From: an uncultured Agromyces sp.
Lineage (GTDB): Bacteria > Actinomycetota > Actinomycetes > Actinomycetales > Microbacteriaceae
Length of the DNA stretch: 64,000 bases
Assembly: GCA_913053875.1 (NCBI GenBank)
Contig: CAJXGN010000003.1
Span: forward strand, 124,001 to 188,000
Direction of reading: 5' to 3'
Positions 1 to 8,239 of this stretch are shown one piece after another. The position numbers were made by a program, and so were the translations under genes. The notes below the pieces were generated by a model. That model saw only the letters and a list, made by a program, of their open reading frames with translations. It searched no databases and had not been told where the DNA came from. The first letter of the stretch is position 1; the number at the start of each line of letters is the position of its first letter.

Positions 1-1976
1 TGGGCTCGACCCGTGTCGTCGGCATCGACCGGGACGGCGGGCGTGTCACAGGGGTCCGGGTCGTTCCCGTTCCCTCGGCCGACGCGGAACCAGAGACGGT
101 TCCCGCCGACATCGTGGTGTCCTGCGCGGGCCTCTGGGGCCCGGGCGTCGCGCGCGACCTGCTCGGGTTCGAGCTCCCGATGCAGCCGATGGAGCACGGG
201 TTCGGCACCAGCGCGCCGGTGCCGTCGCTGGCGGGCCGCAACACGCCGCTCGACGAGGCGAGCCGCCCGATGCTCCGGCACCAGGACTTCTCGCTGTACC
301 TGCGCGAGTACGTCGACCGCATCGGCATCGGTGCGTACAACCATCGCCCGATGCCGCTGGAGCAGTCGGAGATCGCGTCCGCCGACGAGTTCGCCGCGAC
401 CGGCGTGCATCCCGCGATGCATCCGCTCACCTGGGACGACTTCGCGCCGTCGTGGGACGAGGCGCGCCGCCTGCTGCCGGAACTGCGGGACGTCGCGTTC
501 GACCACGGGTTCAACGGCATCTTCTCCTTCACCCCCGACGGGGGGCCGATGCTCGGCCCGGTCGCGGGGGTCGACGGCCTGTGGCTCGCCCAGGCGGTGT
601 GGGTCACGCAGTCCGCTGGAGTCGGCCAGGTCATGGCCGATTGGATCGTCTCCGGAGACCCCGGCATCGACACCCACGGCCTGGACTACTCGCGGTTCGA
701 TCCCGCGCTCGTGAGCCGATCGTTCACGCGCGAACGCGCGGAGGAGGCGTACTCGGAGGTGTACGCCATCCGTCACCCGCATCGCCCGACGGCACGGCTG
801 CGCGGGATGCGGACCAGCCCGTTCCACCCCCGGCAGGTCGAGCTCGGGGCGGTGTTCGACGAGGGCGGCGGCTGGGAGCGACCGCTCTGGTTCGAGGCGA
901 ACGCGCACCTGCTCGACACGATGGAGCGGATGCCGGTTCGCGACGAGTGGGCCGCCGAGAGCTGGTCTCCCATCGCCGCCGCGGAGGCGCACGCCACCCG
1001 CACTGCCGTCGCGCTCTACGACCTCTCGCCGCTCGCCCGCGTCGAGGTCGACGGTCCGGGCGCGACCGACTTCCTCCAGCACCTGCTCACGAACCAGGTC
1101 GACGTCGCCGTCGGGCGGGTCGTCTACAGCCTCATGCTCGACGAGCAGGGCGGCATCCTCTCCGACGTCACGGTCACCCGGCTCGCGCCCGAGCGCTACC
1201 TCATCGGCACCAACGGCAACCTCGACCTGGTCCGCCTCGCCGATCGTGCGCCCGGCGGCGTCCGGGTGCTGCCGGTGTCGCCCGGCAGCTGCGGGGTCGG
1301 GCTGTGGGGGCCCCTGGCGCGGGAGGTGCTGGAGCGGCTCACCGACGACGACGTCTCGCACGAGGGCTTCGGGTACTTCCGTGCGAAGGAGATCCGGATC
1401 GCGGGCGTTCCCGTGCTCGCCCTGCGGGTGAGCTACGTCGGCGAGCTCGGCTGGGAGCTCTACACGACCGCCGACCACGGGCTGTACCTCTGGGACGCGC
1501 TCTGGGAGGCCGGACGCCCGTCGGGCATCATCGCCGCGGGCCGGCGCGCGTTCAATGCGCTCCGGCTGGAGAAGGGCTATCGCGCCTTCGGCGCGGACAT
1601 GCACCGGGAGCACGCCCCCGACGAGGCCGGCCTCGGGTTCGCCGTGCGAATGGGCAAGCAGGACTTCGTCGGCAAGGCGGCGCTCGCCGGGCGCGAGGTG
1701 CGCTCGCGACTCGTGCCGCTCACGCTGGACGATCCCGCGCGCCTCGTGCTCGGCGCCGAGCCCGTCTTCGCCCCCGGCGCCGCCACGGCGGTCGGGTACG
1801 TCACGAGTGCCGACCAGGGGTACACGATCGGCGCGTCGATCGCCTACGCCTGGCTGCCACCGCACCTCGCGGAGCCGGGCACCGCGCTCGAGGTCGAGTA
1901 CTTCGCCGAGCGCCTCGCCGTGACCGTGCGCGAGGAGCCGCTGTTCGATCCGGAGCTGGCGCACATCCGCCGCTGA
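1..1976 (+). CDS. Dimethylglycine/sarcosine dehydrogenase-type FAD enzyme with GcvT folate domain (5' end cut by window)
   Basis: The frame is open from base 3 to the TGA at 1974-1976 (657 residues seen), so the N-terminal FAD dinucleotide motif lies outside the window. What is seen starts late in the FAD/DAO domain (VVSCAGLWGPG), passes through the central FAO_M-type domain, and ends in a GcvT aminomethyltransferase-like half (for example RVSYVGELGWELY and LRLEKGYRAFGADM). That order is typical of bacterial dimethylglycine and sarcosine dehydrogenases, which oxidatively demethylate N-methylglycines in the cytoplasm and pass the one-carbon unit to tetrahydrofolate. The neighbouring SolA-type oxidase, 66 bp downstream on the same strand, fits a methylated-amine catabolic pair. 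The exact substrate cannot be read from sequence. Confidence 0.88.
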   Translation, partial: GSTRVVGIDRDGGRVTGVRVVPVPSADAEPETVPADIVVSCAGLWGPGVARDLLGFELPMQPMEHGFGTSAPVPSLAGRNTPLDEASRPMLRHQDFSLYLREYVDRIGIGAYNHRPMPLEQSEIASADEFAATGVHPAMHPLTWDDFAPSWDEARRLLPELRDVAFDHGFNGIFSFTPDGGPMLGPVAGVDGLWLAQAVWVTQSAGVGQVMADWIVSGDPGIDTHGLDYSRFDPALVSRSFTRERAEEAYSEVYAIRHPHRPTARLRGMRTSPFHPRQVELGAVFDEGGGWERPLWFEANAHLLDTMERMPVRDEWAAESWSPIAAAEAHATRTAVALYDLSPLARVEVDGPGATDFLQHLLTNQVDVAVGRVVYSLMLDEQGGILSDVTVTRLAPERYLIGTNGNLDLVRLADRAPGGVRVLPVSPGSCGVGLWGPLAREVLERLTDDDVSHEGFGYFRAKEIRIAGVPVLALRVSYVGELGWELYTTADHGLYLWDALWEAGRPSGIIAAGRRAFNALRLEKGYRAFGADMHREHAPDEAGLGFAVRMGKQDFVGKAALAGREVRSRLVPLTLDDPARLVLGAEPVFAPGAATAVGYVTSADQGYTIGASIAYAWLPPHLAEPGTALEVEYFAERLAVTVREEPLFDPELAHIRR

Positions 1977-2042
1977 GACCGGCCGGGGCCATACTCGACT
2001 CGGGGACCGACGACTCGCCGGAGCCGTCAGGAGGGGACCACC

Positions 2043-3203
2043 TTGAAGCACTACGACGTCATCGTCCTCGGCGTGGGCTCGATGGGCGGGGCCGCCGCGA
2101 ACAACCTCGCCGAGCGGGGCGCGAAGGTGCTGGGGCTGGACACGTTCCGACCCGGGCACGATCAGGGTTCCGCGCACGGCGGCACCCGCATCATCCGCCA
2201 GTCGTACTTCGAGAGCCCGGAGTACGTGCCGCTGCTCCGGCGCGCGTACGAGGGGTGGAGCCGGCTCGAGGAGGAGTCCGGCCGCAGCATCATGGAGCTG
2301 TGCGGCGGCGTGTACATCGGCGATCCGGGCGACATCACGTTCACCGGCAGCCGGACGGCCGCCGAGTTGCACGGCCTCGACCACGAGATCCTCGACGCGG
2401 ACGAGATCCGCGAGCGGTTCCCGACGATGGACCCCGCCGACGACGCAGTCGCGGTCTACGAGTCGAACGCCGGATACGTGCGCCCGGAGGAGACGACCAT
2501 CGCCAACGCCGAGGTCGCCGCGCGGAAGGGCGCGACCCTCCGCTTCGCCGAGCCGGTGACCCACTGGCAGGCCACGCCGGGCGGGGGCGTCGAGGTGGTG
2601 ACCCCGAACGGCGCCTACGGTGCCGACCGGCTCGTCGTCGCGCCAGGCGCCTGGGCGCCGCAGGTGCTTCCCGAGCTGGGCCTCCCGCTCGCCATCGAGC
2701 GGATGATCTTCTACTGGTTCTCGCCCGAGTACACCGAGCGGGTGCCGTACGCGGCGTACAGCGACGCACACCACCCGGTCTACATCGAGGAGACGCACGG
2801 AAACGGCCAGGTCTACGGCTTCCCGATGACGGACGGCCCCGCCGGCGGGCTCAAGCTCGGGTACTTCCGCAAGGGCACCCCGACGACGCCGCAGACGATC
2901 GACCGCAACGTCTCCGACGCGGAGGTGGACGACATGCGCCGACGCGCGCTGCAGCTGTTCCCCCGGCTCACCGGTGCGCTCGTGCAGGCGAAGACCTGCC
3001 TCTACTCGGTGACGCCCGACGAGCACTTCGTGATCGGGTCGCACCCCGAGCACGAGCAGGTGCAGATCGCGTGCGGGTTCAGCGGGCACGGCTTCAAGTT
3101 CGTGCCGGTCGTCGGCGAGATCCTCGCCGACCTCGCACTCGACGGCAGGTCACGGATGCTGCCCCCGACGCTCTTCGACCCGCAGCGCGCTGCGCTGCGC
3201 TGA
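2043..3203 (+). CDS. solA: SolA/monomeric sarcosine oxidase-type FAD oxidase
   Basis: 386 residues, normal for the monomeric sarcosine oxidase / N-methyl-L-tryptophan oxidase family. The N-terminus carries the dinucleotide-binding pattern GVGSMGG; the family segments HGGTRIIRQSYFESPEYVPL and KTCLYSVTPDEHF follow, and the Cys in the latter corresponds to the residue that covalently binds FAD in this family. These enzymes oxidise N-methyl amino acids with oxygen, giving formaldehyde and peroxide. I chose the TTG at 2043 because AGGAGGGG at 2029-2036 is placed correctly for it and no other start fits. It probably works with the dimethylglycine dehydrogenase-like gene upstream. Its end faces the convergent aldehyde dehydrogenase gene, 38 bp away. 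Confidence 0.85.
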   Translation: MKHYDVIVLGVGSMGGAAANNLAERGAKVLGLDTFRPGHDQGSAHGGTRIIRQSYFESPEYVPLLRRAYEGWSRLEEESGRSIMELCGGVYIGDPGDITFTGSRTAAELHGLDHEILDADEIRERFPTMDPADDAVAVYESNAGYVRPEETTIANAEVAARKGATLRFAEPVTHWQATPGGGVEVVTPNGAYGADRLVVAPGAWAPQVLPELGLPLAIERMIFYWFSPEYTERVPYAAYSDAHHPVYIEETHGNGQVYGFPMTDGPAGGLKLGYFRKGTPTTPQTIDRNVSDAEVDDMRRRALQLFPRLTGALVQAKTCLYSVTPDEHFVIGSHPEHEQVQIACGFSGHGFKFVPVVGEILADLALDGRSRMLPPTLFDPQRAALR

Positions 3204-3241
3204 GGCGTCGCCGCGACGGCGAGCCGCCTGCTCGCCCGAGC

Positions 3242-4696
3242 TCAGGCGGGCCGGAACCCGGTCGTCTCGGGCGGCGCCGCGTGGCGGATCATGAGGTGCC
3301 GGGTCACCGAGTACTCGAGCAGCGGCTCCATCGACATGTCCTTGCCGAAGCCCGAGCCCTTCACGCCGCCGTGCGGCGCCTCGGAGGCGATCGGCAGGTG
3401 GTCGTTCACCCAGGTGACGCCCACGTCGAGCGACTGGCTGACCCGCATCGCACGTCCGACGTCGGAGGTCCAGACCGACGAGGCGAGCCCGTAGGCGCTG
3501 TCGTTCGCGAGGGCGACGCCCTCGGCCTCGCCGTCGAAGGGGAGTGCGACGAGCACGGGGCCGAACACCTCGCCCTGCACGATCTCCGACGACTGCGGCG
3601 CGCCGACGAGCAGCGTGGGCGCGTAGTACGACCCGGTGCCCTCGATCGCGTGCCCGCCGACGAGCGCCTCGGCGCCCTCGGCGACGGCGCGTGCGACGAA
3701 GCCGTCGACCCGGTCGCGGTGGCCGCGCGAGATGAGCGGGCCGATGTGGGTCTCGGCGTCCATCGGGTCGCCCGCGACGACACCGGCGAGCGCGGCGCGC
3801 AGCGCCGCCACGCCGTCGTCGAACACCGAGCGCTCGAGGTACACGCGGGTGGCCGCCGTGCAGTCCTGGCCCGTGTTGTAGGTCGCGCCGAGCGCGACGG
3901 CGTGCGCCATCGCACCGAGATCGGCGTCGGCGTACACGATGACGGGTGCCTTGCCGCCGAGCTCGAGGTGCACGCGCTTCACGCCCTCGACGGCGCCGCG
4001 CATCACGGCCTTGCCGGTCTGCGTCGAGCCGGTCACGCTCACCATGTCGACCTCGCGGTGGGCGACGAGCGCCTGGCCGACCGCGGCGTCGCCGGTGACG
4101 ACGTTGAACAGCCCCTCGGGCAGGCCCGACTCGACTGCGAGCTCGGCGAGCCGCAGGGTCGTACGCGGCGTCGCGGGCGCGGGCTTCACGATCACCGCGT
4201 TGCCGGCCGCGAGTGCCGGGCCGGCCTTCCAGATCGCCATGATCAGCGGGAAGTTCCACGGCGTGATGCCGGCGACCACGCCCACCGGGCGCCGGGTGAG
4301 GATCGACGTGTACCCGTTCGACAGCGAGCCCGCGCCGGTGCCCTCGAGCGACCTGGCGGCACCGGCGAAGAACCGCAGGTTGTCGATCGAGAACGGCAGC
4401 TCGCCGTCGAACGCGGTCGTCCAGGGCTTGCCCGAGTCCTCGACCTCGAGCCGGGCGAGGTGCTCGGCGTCCGCCTCGATCGCGTCGGCGAGCTTCAGCA
4501 GCGCGAGCGAGCGTTCGCCAGGGGTCTTCGCCGCCCACTCGGGCTGGGCCGCGCGGGCCGCAGCGGCGGCCTCGTCGACGTCGGTGACGCCCGACTCACG
4601 GAGCGACGCGACCTCCTGCTCGGTCGCCGGGTTCACGATGACGGCGTCCTCGCCGCTGCCGGGGCGGTAGTCGCCGATGAAGGTTCCGGTGGTCAT
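3242..4696 (-). CDS. patD: gamma-Aminobutyraldehyde dehydrogenase (PatD-like)
   Basis: 484-residue NAD(P)-dependent aldehyde dehydrogenase. The catalytic Cys lies in YNTGQDCTAATR and the general-base Glu in HLELGGKAPV; the cofactor loop reads VTGSTQTGK. Segments such as FRFFAGAARSLEG, NDSAYGLASSVWTSDVGRA and the end GFGKDMSMEPLLEYSVTRH match E. coli PatD closely, so 4-aminobutyraldehyde (from putrescine) is the likely substrate. The ATG at 4696 has AAAGGAA just upstream. It is the last gene of a three-gene minus-strand operon after the FAD oxidoreductase, 76 bp apart, and its product 4-aminobutyrate is the substrate of GabT encoded at 36.4 kb. Betaine-aldehyde or another omega-amino aldehyde remains possible. 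Confidence 0.85.
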   Translation of the reverse strand: MTTGTFIGDYRPGSGEDAVIVNPATEQEVASLRESGVTDVDEAAAAARAAQPEWAAKTPGERSLALLKLADAIEADAEHLARLEVEDSGKPWTTAFDGELPFSIDNLRFFAGAARSLEGTGAGSLSNGYTSILTRRPVGVVAGITPWNFPLIMAIWKAGPALAAGNAVIVKPAPATPRTTLRLAELAVESGLPEGLFNVVTGDAAVGQALVAHREVDMVSVTGSTQTGKAVMRGAVEGVKRVHLELGGKAPVIVYADADLGAMAHAVALGATYNTGQDCTAATRVYLERSVFDDGVAALRAALAGVVAGDPMDAETHIGPLISRGHRDRVDGFVARAVAEGAEALVGGHAIEGTGSYYAPTLLVGAPQSSEIVQGEVFGPVLVALPFDGEAEGVALANDSAYGLASSVWTSDVGRAMRVSQSLDVGVTWVNDHLPIASEAPHGGVKGSGFGKDMSMEPLLEYSVTRHLMIRHAAPPETTGFRPA

Positions 4697-4772
4697 GGTG
4701 TTCCTTTCGAAGCCGGCCGAGCGGATGCCTCGGGGCCGGGGTGGTGCTGCGAGACGGGCCGCGCGGGCCCGC

Positions 4773-6182
4773 TCAGGAGTTGAAGCCGAGCCCGAACCGG
4801 TCGAGCGTGCGCAGCCAGAGGTTGCGCCGGCCCTGGTGGGCGTCGGCCGAGAGGATCGAGTGGCGGGTGAACTGGATGATCGGGTTGCGGAAGGGCTCGG
4901 GCGGGATCGGGACGGGGCGCCGACGCACGATGTCGTACCGCAGCCGCGAGGTGGGTTCGTCTGCGAGCAGGTCGAGCGCGACGTCTGCCGAGAAGCGGGA
5001 CGCGCCCACGCCGAGGCCGGTGTGCCCGACCGCGTAGGCGACGCGACCGCCGCGGGCGGTGCCGTAGGCGGCGGTGAAGCGGGTCGTCGAGTCGATCGGC
5101 CCGGCCCAGCGGTGCGTGAAGCGGAGCCCCTCGAGCTGCGGGAACGTCTCGAGGAAGTGCCGGGCGAGCAGCTCGTGCGACGAGTCGCGCTGTTCGAGCG
5201 CGGAGTCGACGCGACCGCCGCGGTAGTACACCGCATCCCACCCGCCGAACAGCACGCGCCCGTCCGCCGTCGGCCGGTAGTAGTGGAACTGGTTGCCGGC
5301 GTCGGTGAGTCCCTGGCCCTCGGCCCAGCCGATCGACTCGCGCTGCGCCGTCGTGAGCGGCTCGGTCATCAGCACGTGGTCGTAGAGCGGCATGATGTAC
5401 GACCCGAGGCGCTTTAGTGGGCCCGGGTACGCGGCCGTCGCGACCACCGCGTGCCGCGCGTCGACGTGGCCCGCGGGTGTCGACACCCGCACGCCCGCCC
5501 CGTGCGACTCGATGCCCGTGGCCGGCGACGACTCGAAGATGCGCACGCCGTGCTGCTCCAGCTTCGCCGCCATTCCCCACGCGAGCCGCGCGGGATCGAT
5601 GAGCACGGTGCCGGTGCGGTCGCGCAGGCCGCCGAGGTAGGTCGGCGAGTGCACGTCGGCCTGCACCTCGTCGCGCGACTGCAGCTCGAGGTCGACGCCG
5701 TGGCGCGCCGCGAGCTCGTGCGCGTCGCGCAGCCCGGCGACCTGCCAGTCCTCGACGGCCACCGTGGTCTTCCCCGAGCGCCGCAGGTCGCACGCGATGC
5801 CCGAGTCCTCGATGGTGGCGACCATCTCGGCGAGGTTGCGGTCGCCCTCCTCGGCGAGCGCGTCCACCTGGTCGGGCCAGATCGCGCTGCCGTGGGTCAG
5901 CCCGTGCGTGAGCGAGGCCGCGACGAACCCGCCGTTGCGGCCGGTCGCGCCGTACGCGACCGATTCGGCATCGAGCACGACGACGGATGCCGCGGGGTCG
6001 CGCTCGAGCGCGCGCCACGCCGTCCAGAGTCCCGTGAACCCGGCGCCGATGACGACCAGGTCGGCCTCCGCGGCGTCCGCGAGCGGCGCACGGGCCGCCG
6101 GGGCGTCGTCGCGGTCGAGCCAGTACGGGCGCGGTGCGGCGTCGCGCAGGGCGCCGGCCGCGGCATCCGTCGCAGTGCTCAC
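4773..6182 (-). CDS. FAD-dependent amine oxidoreductase (DAO family, PuuB-like)
   Basis: 469 residues. A dinucleotide-binding motif (VVIGAGFTGLWTA) near residue 40 is followed by GATGRNGGFV, the pattern seen in gamma-glutamylputrescine oxidase and related DAO-family amine oxidases; YYRPTADGRVLFGG later also fits that family. It would oxidise a primary or secondary amine to an aldehyde in the cytoplasm. The GTG start overlaps the TGA of the upstream glycosyltransferase gene (GTGA, 4 bp), indicating translational coupling, and the aldehyde dehydrogenase follows. The gene order amine oxidase then aldehyde dehydrogenase argues for polyamine or omega-amine breakdown. No glutamate-putrescine ligase is in the window, so I do not assign PuuB itself. 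Confidence 0.8.
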   Translation of the reverse strand: MSTATDAAAGALRDAAPRPYWLDRDDAPAARAPLADAAEADLVVIGAGFTGLWTAWRALERDPAASVVVLDAESVAYGATGRNGGFVAASLTHGLTHGSAIWPDQVDALAEEGDRNLAEMVATIEDSGIACDLRRSGKTTVAVEDWQVAGLRDAHELAARHGVDLELQSRDEVQADVHSPTYLGGLRDRTGTVLIDPARLAWGMAAKLEQHGVRIFESSPATGIESHGAGVRVSTPAGHVDARHAVVATAAYPGPLKRLGSYIMPLYDHVLMTEPLTTAQRESIGWAEGQGLTDAGNQFHYYRPTADGRVLFGGWDAVYYRGGRVDSALEQRDSSHELLARHFLETFPQLEGLRFTHRWAGPIDSTTRFTAAYGTARGGRVAYAVGHTGLGVGASRFSADVALDLLADEPTSRLRYDIVRRRPVPIPPEPFRNPIIQFTRHSILSADAHQGRRNLWLRTLDRFGLGFNS

Positions 6183-7495
6183 GCGTGTGCCCGTACCGAG
6201 GCGCGTTCGATCACGTCGGCGGCGGCGGAGAGGCCGCCGCGCGAGCGGATGGACTCGCCGATCGCGGCGATGCGCGCGCGCAGCTCGGTGTCGTCGAGCA
6301 GGCGCTGCACCGTGCCCTGGAACTCCTCCGGGGTGAAGCGGTAGGGGTCGACGCGCACGCCGTAGCCCTGCTCGTCGACGCGCTGCGCGTTGTCGTACTG
6401 GTCCCAGAAGAGCGGCAGCACGATCATCGGCTTGCCGAAGTGCAGCGACTCGGTCGTGGTGTTGTTGCCGCCGTGCGTGATGACCAGGTCGGCGAGCGGC
6501 AACAGCTTCGTCTGCGGCAGGAACTCGGCGCCCCACATGTTGTCGGCGAGCTCGAGCTCGTCGTGCAGCGGGCCCTTCGAGACGATCACGTTGACCGGCA
6601 GGTCGGCGAGCGCGGCGATTACGCGGCGCATGAGGCCGACATCGGCCGAGCCCAGCGAACCGAGGCTGAAGTAGATGAGCGGACGGCTGCCGTCGGTGAA
6701 CGACTCGGGCAGGTCGGCGGGCGCGGCCTCGGTCTCGCGCACCGACGAGTCGAGGCGGTGCCAGTGGTCGCCGAGCGGGCGCACGTCGGTGTAGTCGAGC
6801 TCCTCGGGGTAGACGTAGAGGTTCTCATCGCCCTCGTGGATGAACTGCAGGTCGGGCAGCGGCGGGGCGCCCTGCTCCTGCACCCAGGCGTCGAAGTCCT
6901 GCCAGAGCGGGCGGTGCGTGCGCTCGTACTCGGCCCGGAACGCGGCCCAGCCCGCCGCGTCGTCCTTCGCGAGTCCCGAGAAGACCGGCGCGATGCCCTC
7001 GCCCGGCACCTCGAGCGGGTTGCACGAGACGATGCGCACGAACGGCACGCCCGCGGTGACGAGCGCGGGGAAGGTGAGCACGTTGTCCTCGATGATCACG
7101 TCGGGCTGCACGCGCGCGATGATGTCCTTCAGCTGCGGCTCGCAGAACTTCGCGCCGCCGACGAGCTCCTCCCAGATGGGCAGGGTGACCGTCTCGAGCT
7201 GCTCGGTGGTGGTCTTCCGGAACTCGGGCGAGACCTCCTTGATGTAGTCCTTCCAGAACTGCCCGGCGTCCTGCTCGACCTCCTCGGCGCCCTCTGCGGG
7301 CTCCTCGACGGGGGCGAGGTCGACGAGGTCCTCCTCGAAGCCGAGGGCGGTGAGCTTGCCCTCCCAGGAGCGCTCGGCGGCGAACACCACGCGGTGCCCG
7401 CGCTGCAGCAGCTCGTTGCCGATGCCGATGCAGTTGTTCGTGGGCCCGTAGGCGCTCTCGGGCATGAACAGGAAGGTGCGGCGTTCGTCGGTCAT
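6179..7495 (-). CDS. UGT/MGT-type family 1 glycosyltransferase
   Basis: 438 residues with the two-domain GT-B layout of macrolide/UDP-glucuronosyl-type transferases. The C-terminal nucleotide-sugar site is clear: THGGNNTTTESLHFGKPMIV then PLFWDQYDNAQR, preceded by YFSLGS. These enzymes move a sugar from a nucleotide sugar to a small acceptor, often a natural product or xenobiotic. The ATG at 7495 has GGAG six bases upstream. It is the first gene of the operon with the amine oxidoreductase and aldehyde dehydrogenase, translationally coupled to the former, and divergent from a TetR regulator. The acceptor is unknown; the context suggests an amine-containing compound or a detoxification role. 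Confidence 0.8.
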   Translation of the reverse strand: MTDERRTFLFMPESAYGPTNNCIGIGNELLQRGHRVVFAAERSWEGKLTALGFEEDLVDLAPVEEPAEGAEEVEQDAGQFWKDYIKEVSPEFRKTTTEQLETVTLPIWEELVGGAKFCEPQLKDIIARVQPDVIIEDNVLTFPALVTAGVPFVRIVSCNPLEVPGEGIAPVFSGLAKDDAAGWAAFRAEYERTHRPLWQDFDAWVQEQGAPPLPDLQFIHEGDENLYVYPEELDYTDVRPLGDHWHRLDSSVRETEAAPADLPESFTDGSRPLIYFSLGSLGSADVGLMRRVIAALADLPVNVIVSKGPLHDELELADNMWGAEFLPQTKLLPLADLVITHGGNNTTTESLHFGKPMIVLPLFWDQYDNAQRVDEQGYGVRVDPYRFTPEEFQGTVQRLLDDTELRARIAAIGESIRSRGGLSAAADVIERASVRAHA

Positions 7496-7517
7496 GGCGA
7501 CTCCGTTCGTGGGTTTA

Positions 7518-7565
7518 CTGAATAGGGCTGAAGGGATCTTGGAACTCGGAAGTCTTGTGATTCAG
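7518..7565. promoter_or_regulatory. Candidate operator in the TetR/glycosyltransferase intergenic region
   Basis: CTGAA occurs at 7518-7522 and again at 7528-7532, exactly one helical turn apart, and its complement TTCAG is at 7561-7565. The sites lie in the 132-bp region that must hold both divergent promoters. A role as the TetR binding site is inference; the repeats are short. Confidence 0.25.
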
Positions 7566-7627
7566 GGCGAAACGGGAGCAGAACTGTGCGACGATGCAGG
7601 GAATCTGTTCCAGCGGGAGGGAGCCCC

Positions 7628-8239
7628 ATGGCGAGGCCGAAGCGTCAGGAGGAGCGGCGCAGCCAGCTGGTCGCGGCGGCCCAGCGGGCGATCGCGACAC
7701 ACGGTCCGGATGGGGCGCGCCTGAACCGAGTTGCCGAGGAGGCCGGGCTCACGTCGGGTGCCGTGCTGTACTACTACCCCGACATCGACGAGCTCATGTT
7801 CGAGGCCAACCGGGCCGGCATGGAGCGCTTCTACGAGGGGCGCGTGCGCATGCTCGAGCAGCTCGACGACGACCCCGTGACCCGACTGCTCGCCCTCGCG
7901 AAGTCCGGCCTGCCGAGCGGTCCCGACGACACCGAGGTGCGCCTGCTTTGCGAGCTCGGCGGCTCGGCCGGTCGCAACCCGCTGATGGCGTCGCTGCTGA
8001 CCACGCTCTACGACCGTCAGGTCGGCATGTACCAGGTGGTGCTCGAGCAGGGCGCTGCGCGCGGGGTCTTCACGCTCGCCCAGCCGTCGCTCCAGATCGC
8101 GCGCAACCTGGTCGCCCTCGAGGACGCCTACGGCTACCGCATCAACGCCAAGCACCCGACGATCGACCACGACGCGGCCCTCGAGCTGATCGTGTCGTAC
8201 GCGCGCATCGCCACGGGTCATGCGCTGACCTCCGGCTGA
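7628..8239 (+). CDS. TetR-family transcriptional regulator
   Basis: 203 residues. The N-terminal helix-turn-helix is well formed (RLNRVAEEAGLTSGAVLYYY) and the rest is the helical ligand-binding domain. ATG 7628 has a strong GGGAGGGAG at 7615-7623. It is divergent from the glycosyltransferase-amine oxidase-aldehyde dehydrogenase operon and probably represses it and itself; the inducer may be the amine that is degraded. The last 22 bp overlap, tail to tail, the end of potA. BetI-like regulators of choline or polyamine genes are built like this, but the ligand cannot be read from the sequence. Confidence 0.85.
   Translation: MARPKRQEERRSQLVAAAQRAIATHGPDGARLNRVAEEAGLTSGAVLYYYPDIDELMFEANRAGMERFYEGRVRMLEQLDDDPVTRLLALAKSGLPSGPDDTEVRLLCELGGSAGRNPLMASLLTTLYDRQVGMYQVVLEQGAARGVFTLAQPSLQIARNLVALEDAYGYRINAKHPTIDHDAALELIVSYARIATGHALTSG

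Noticed and set aside
452-4783. A very long plus-strand open frame (over 1400 codons) and similar long frames elsewhere, such as 34200-37706 on the minus strand
   Set aside because: They run across several well-recognised genes, are Arg/Ala/Pro/Gly-rich without domains, and result from the lack of stop codons in high-GC DNA.
4697-5236. Long upstream extension of the aldehyde dehydrogenase frame
   Set aside because: It overlaps the amine oxidoreductase gene, is not family-like, and a good ribosome-binding site precedes ATG 4696.
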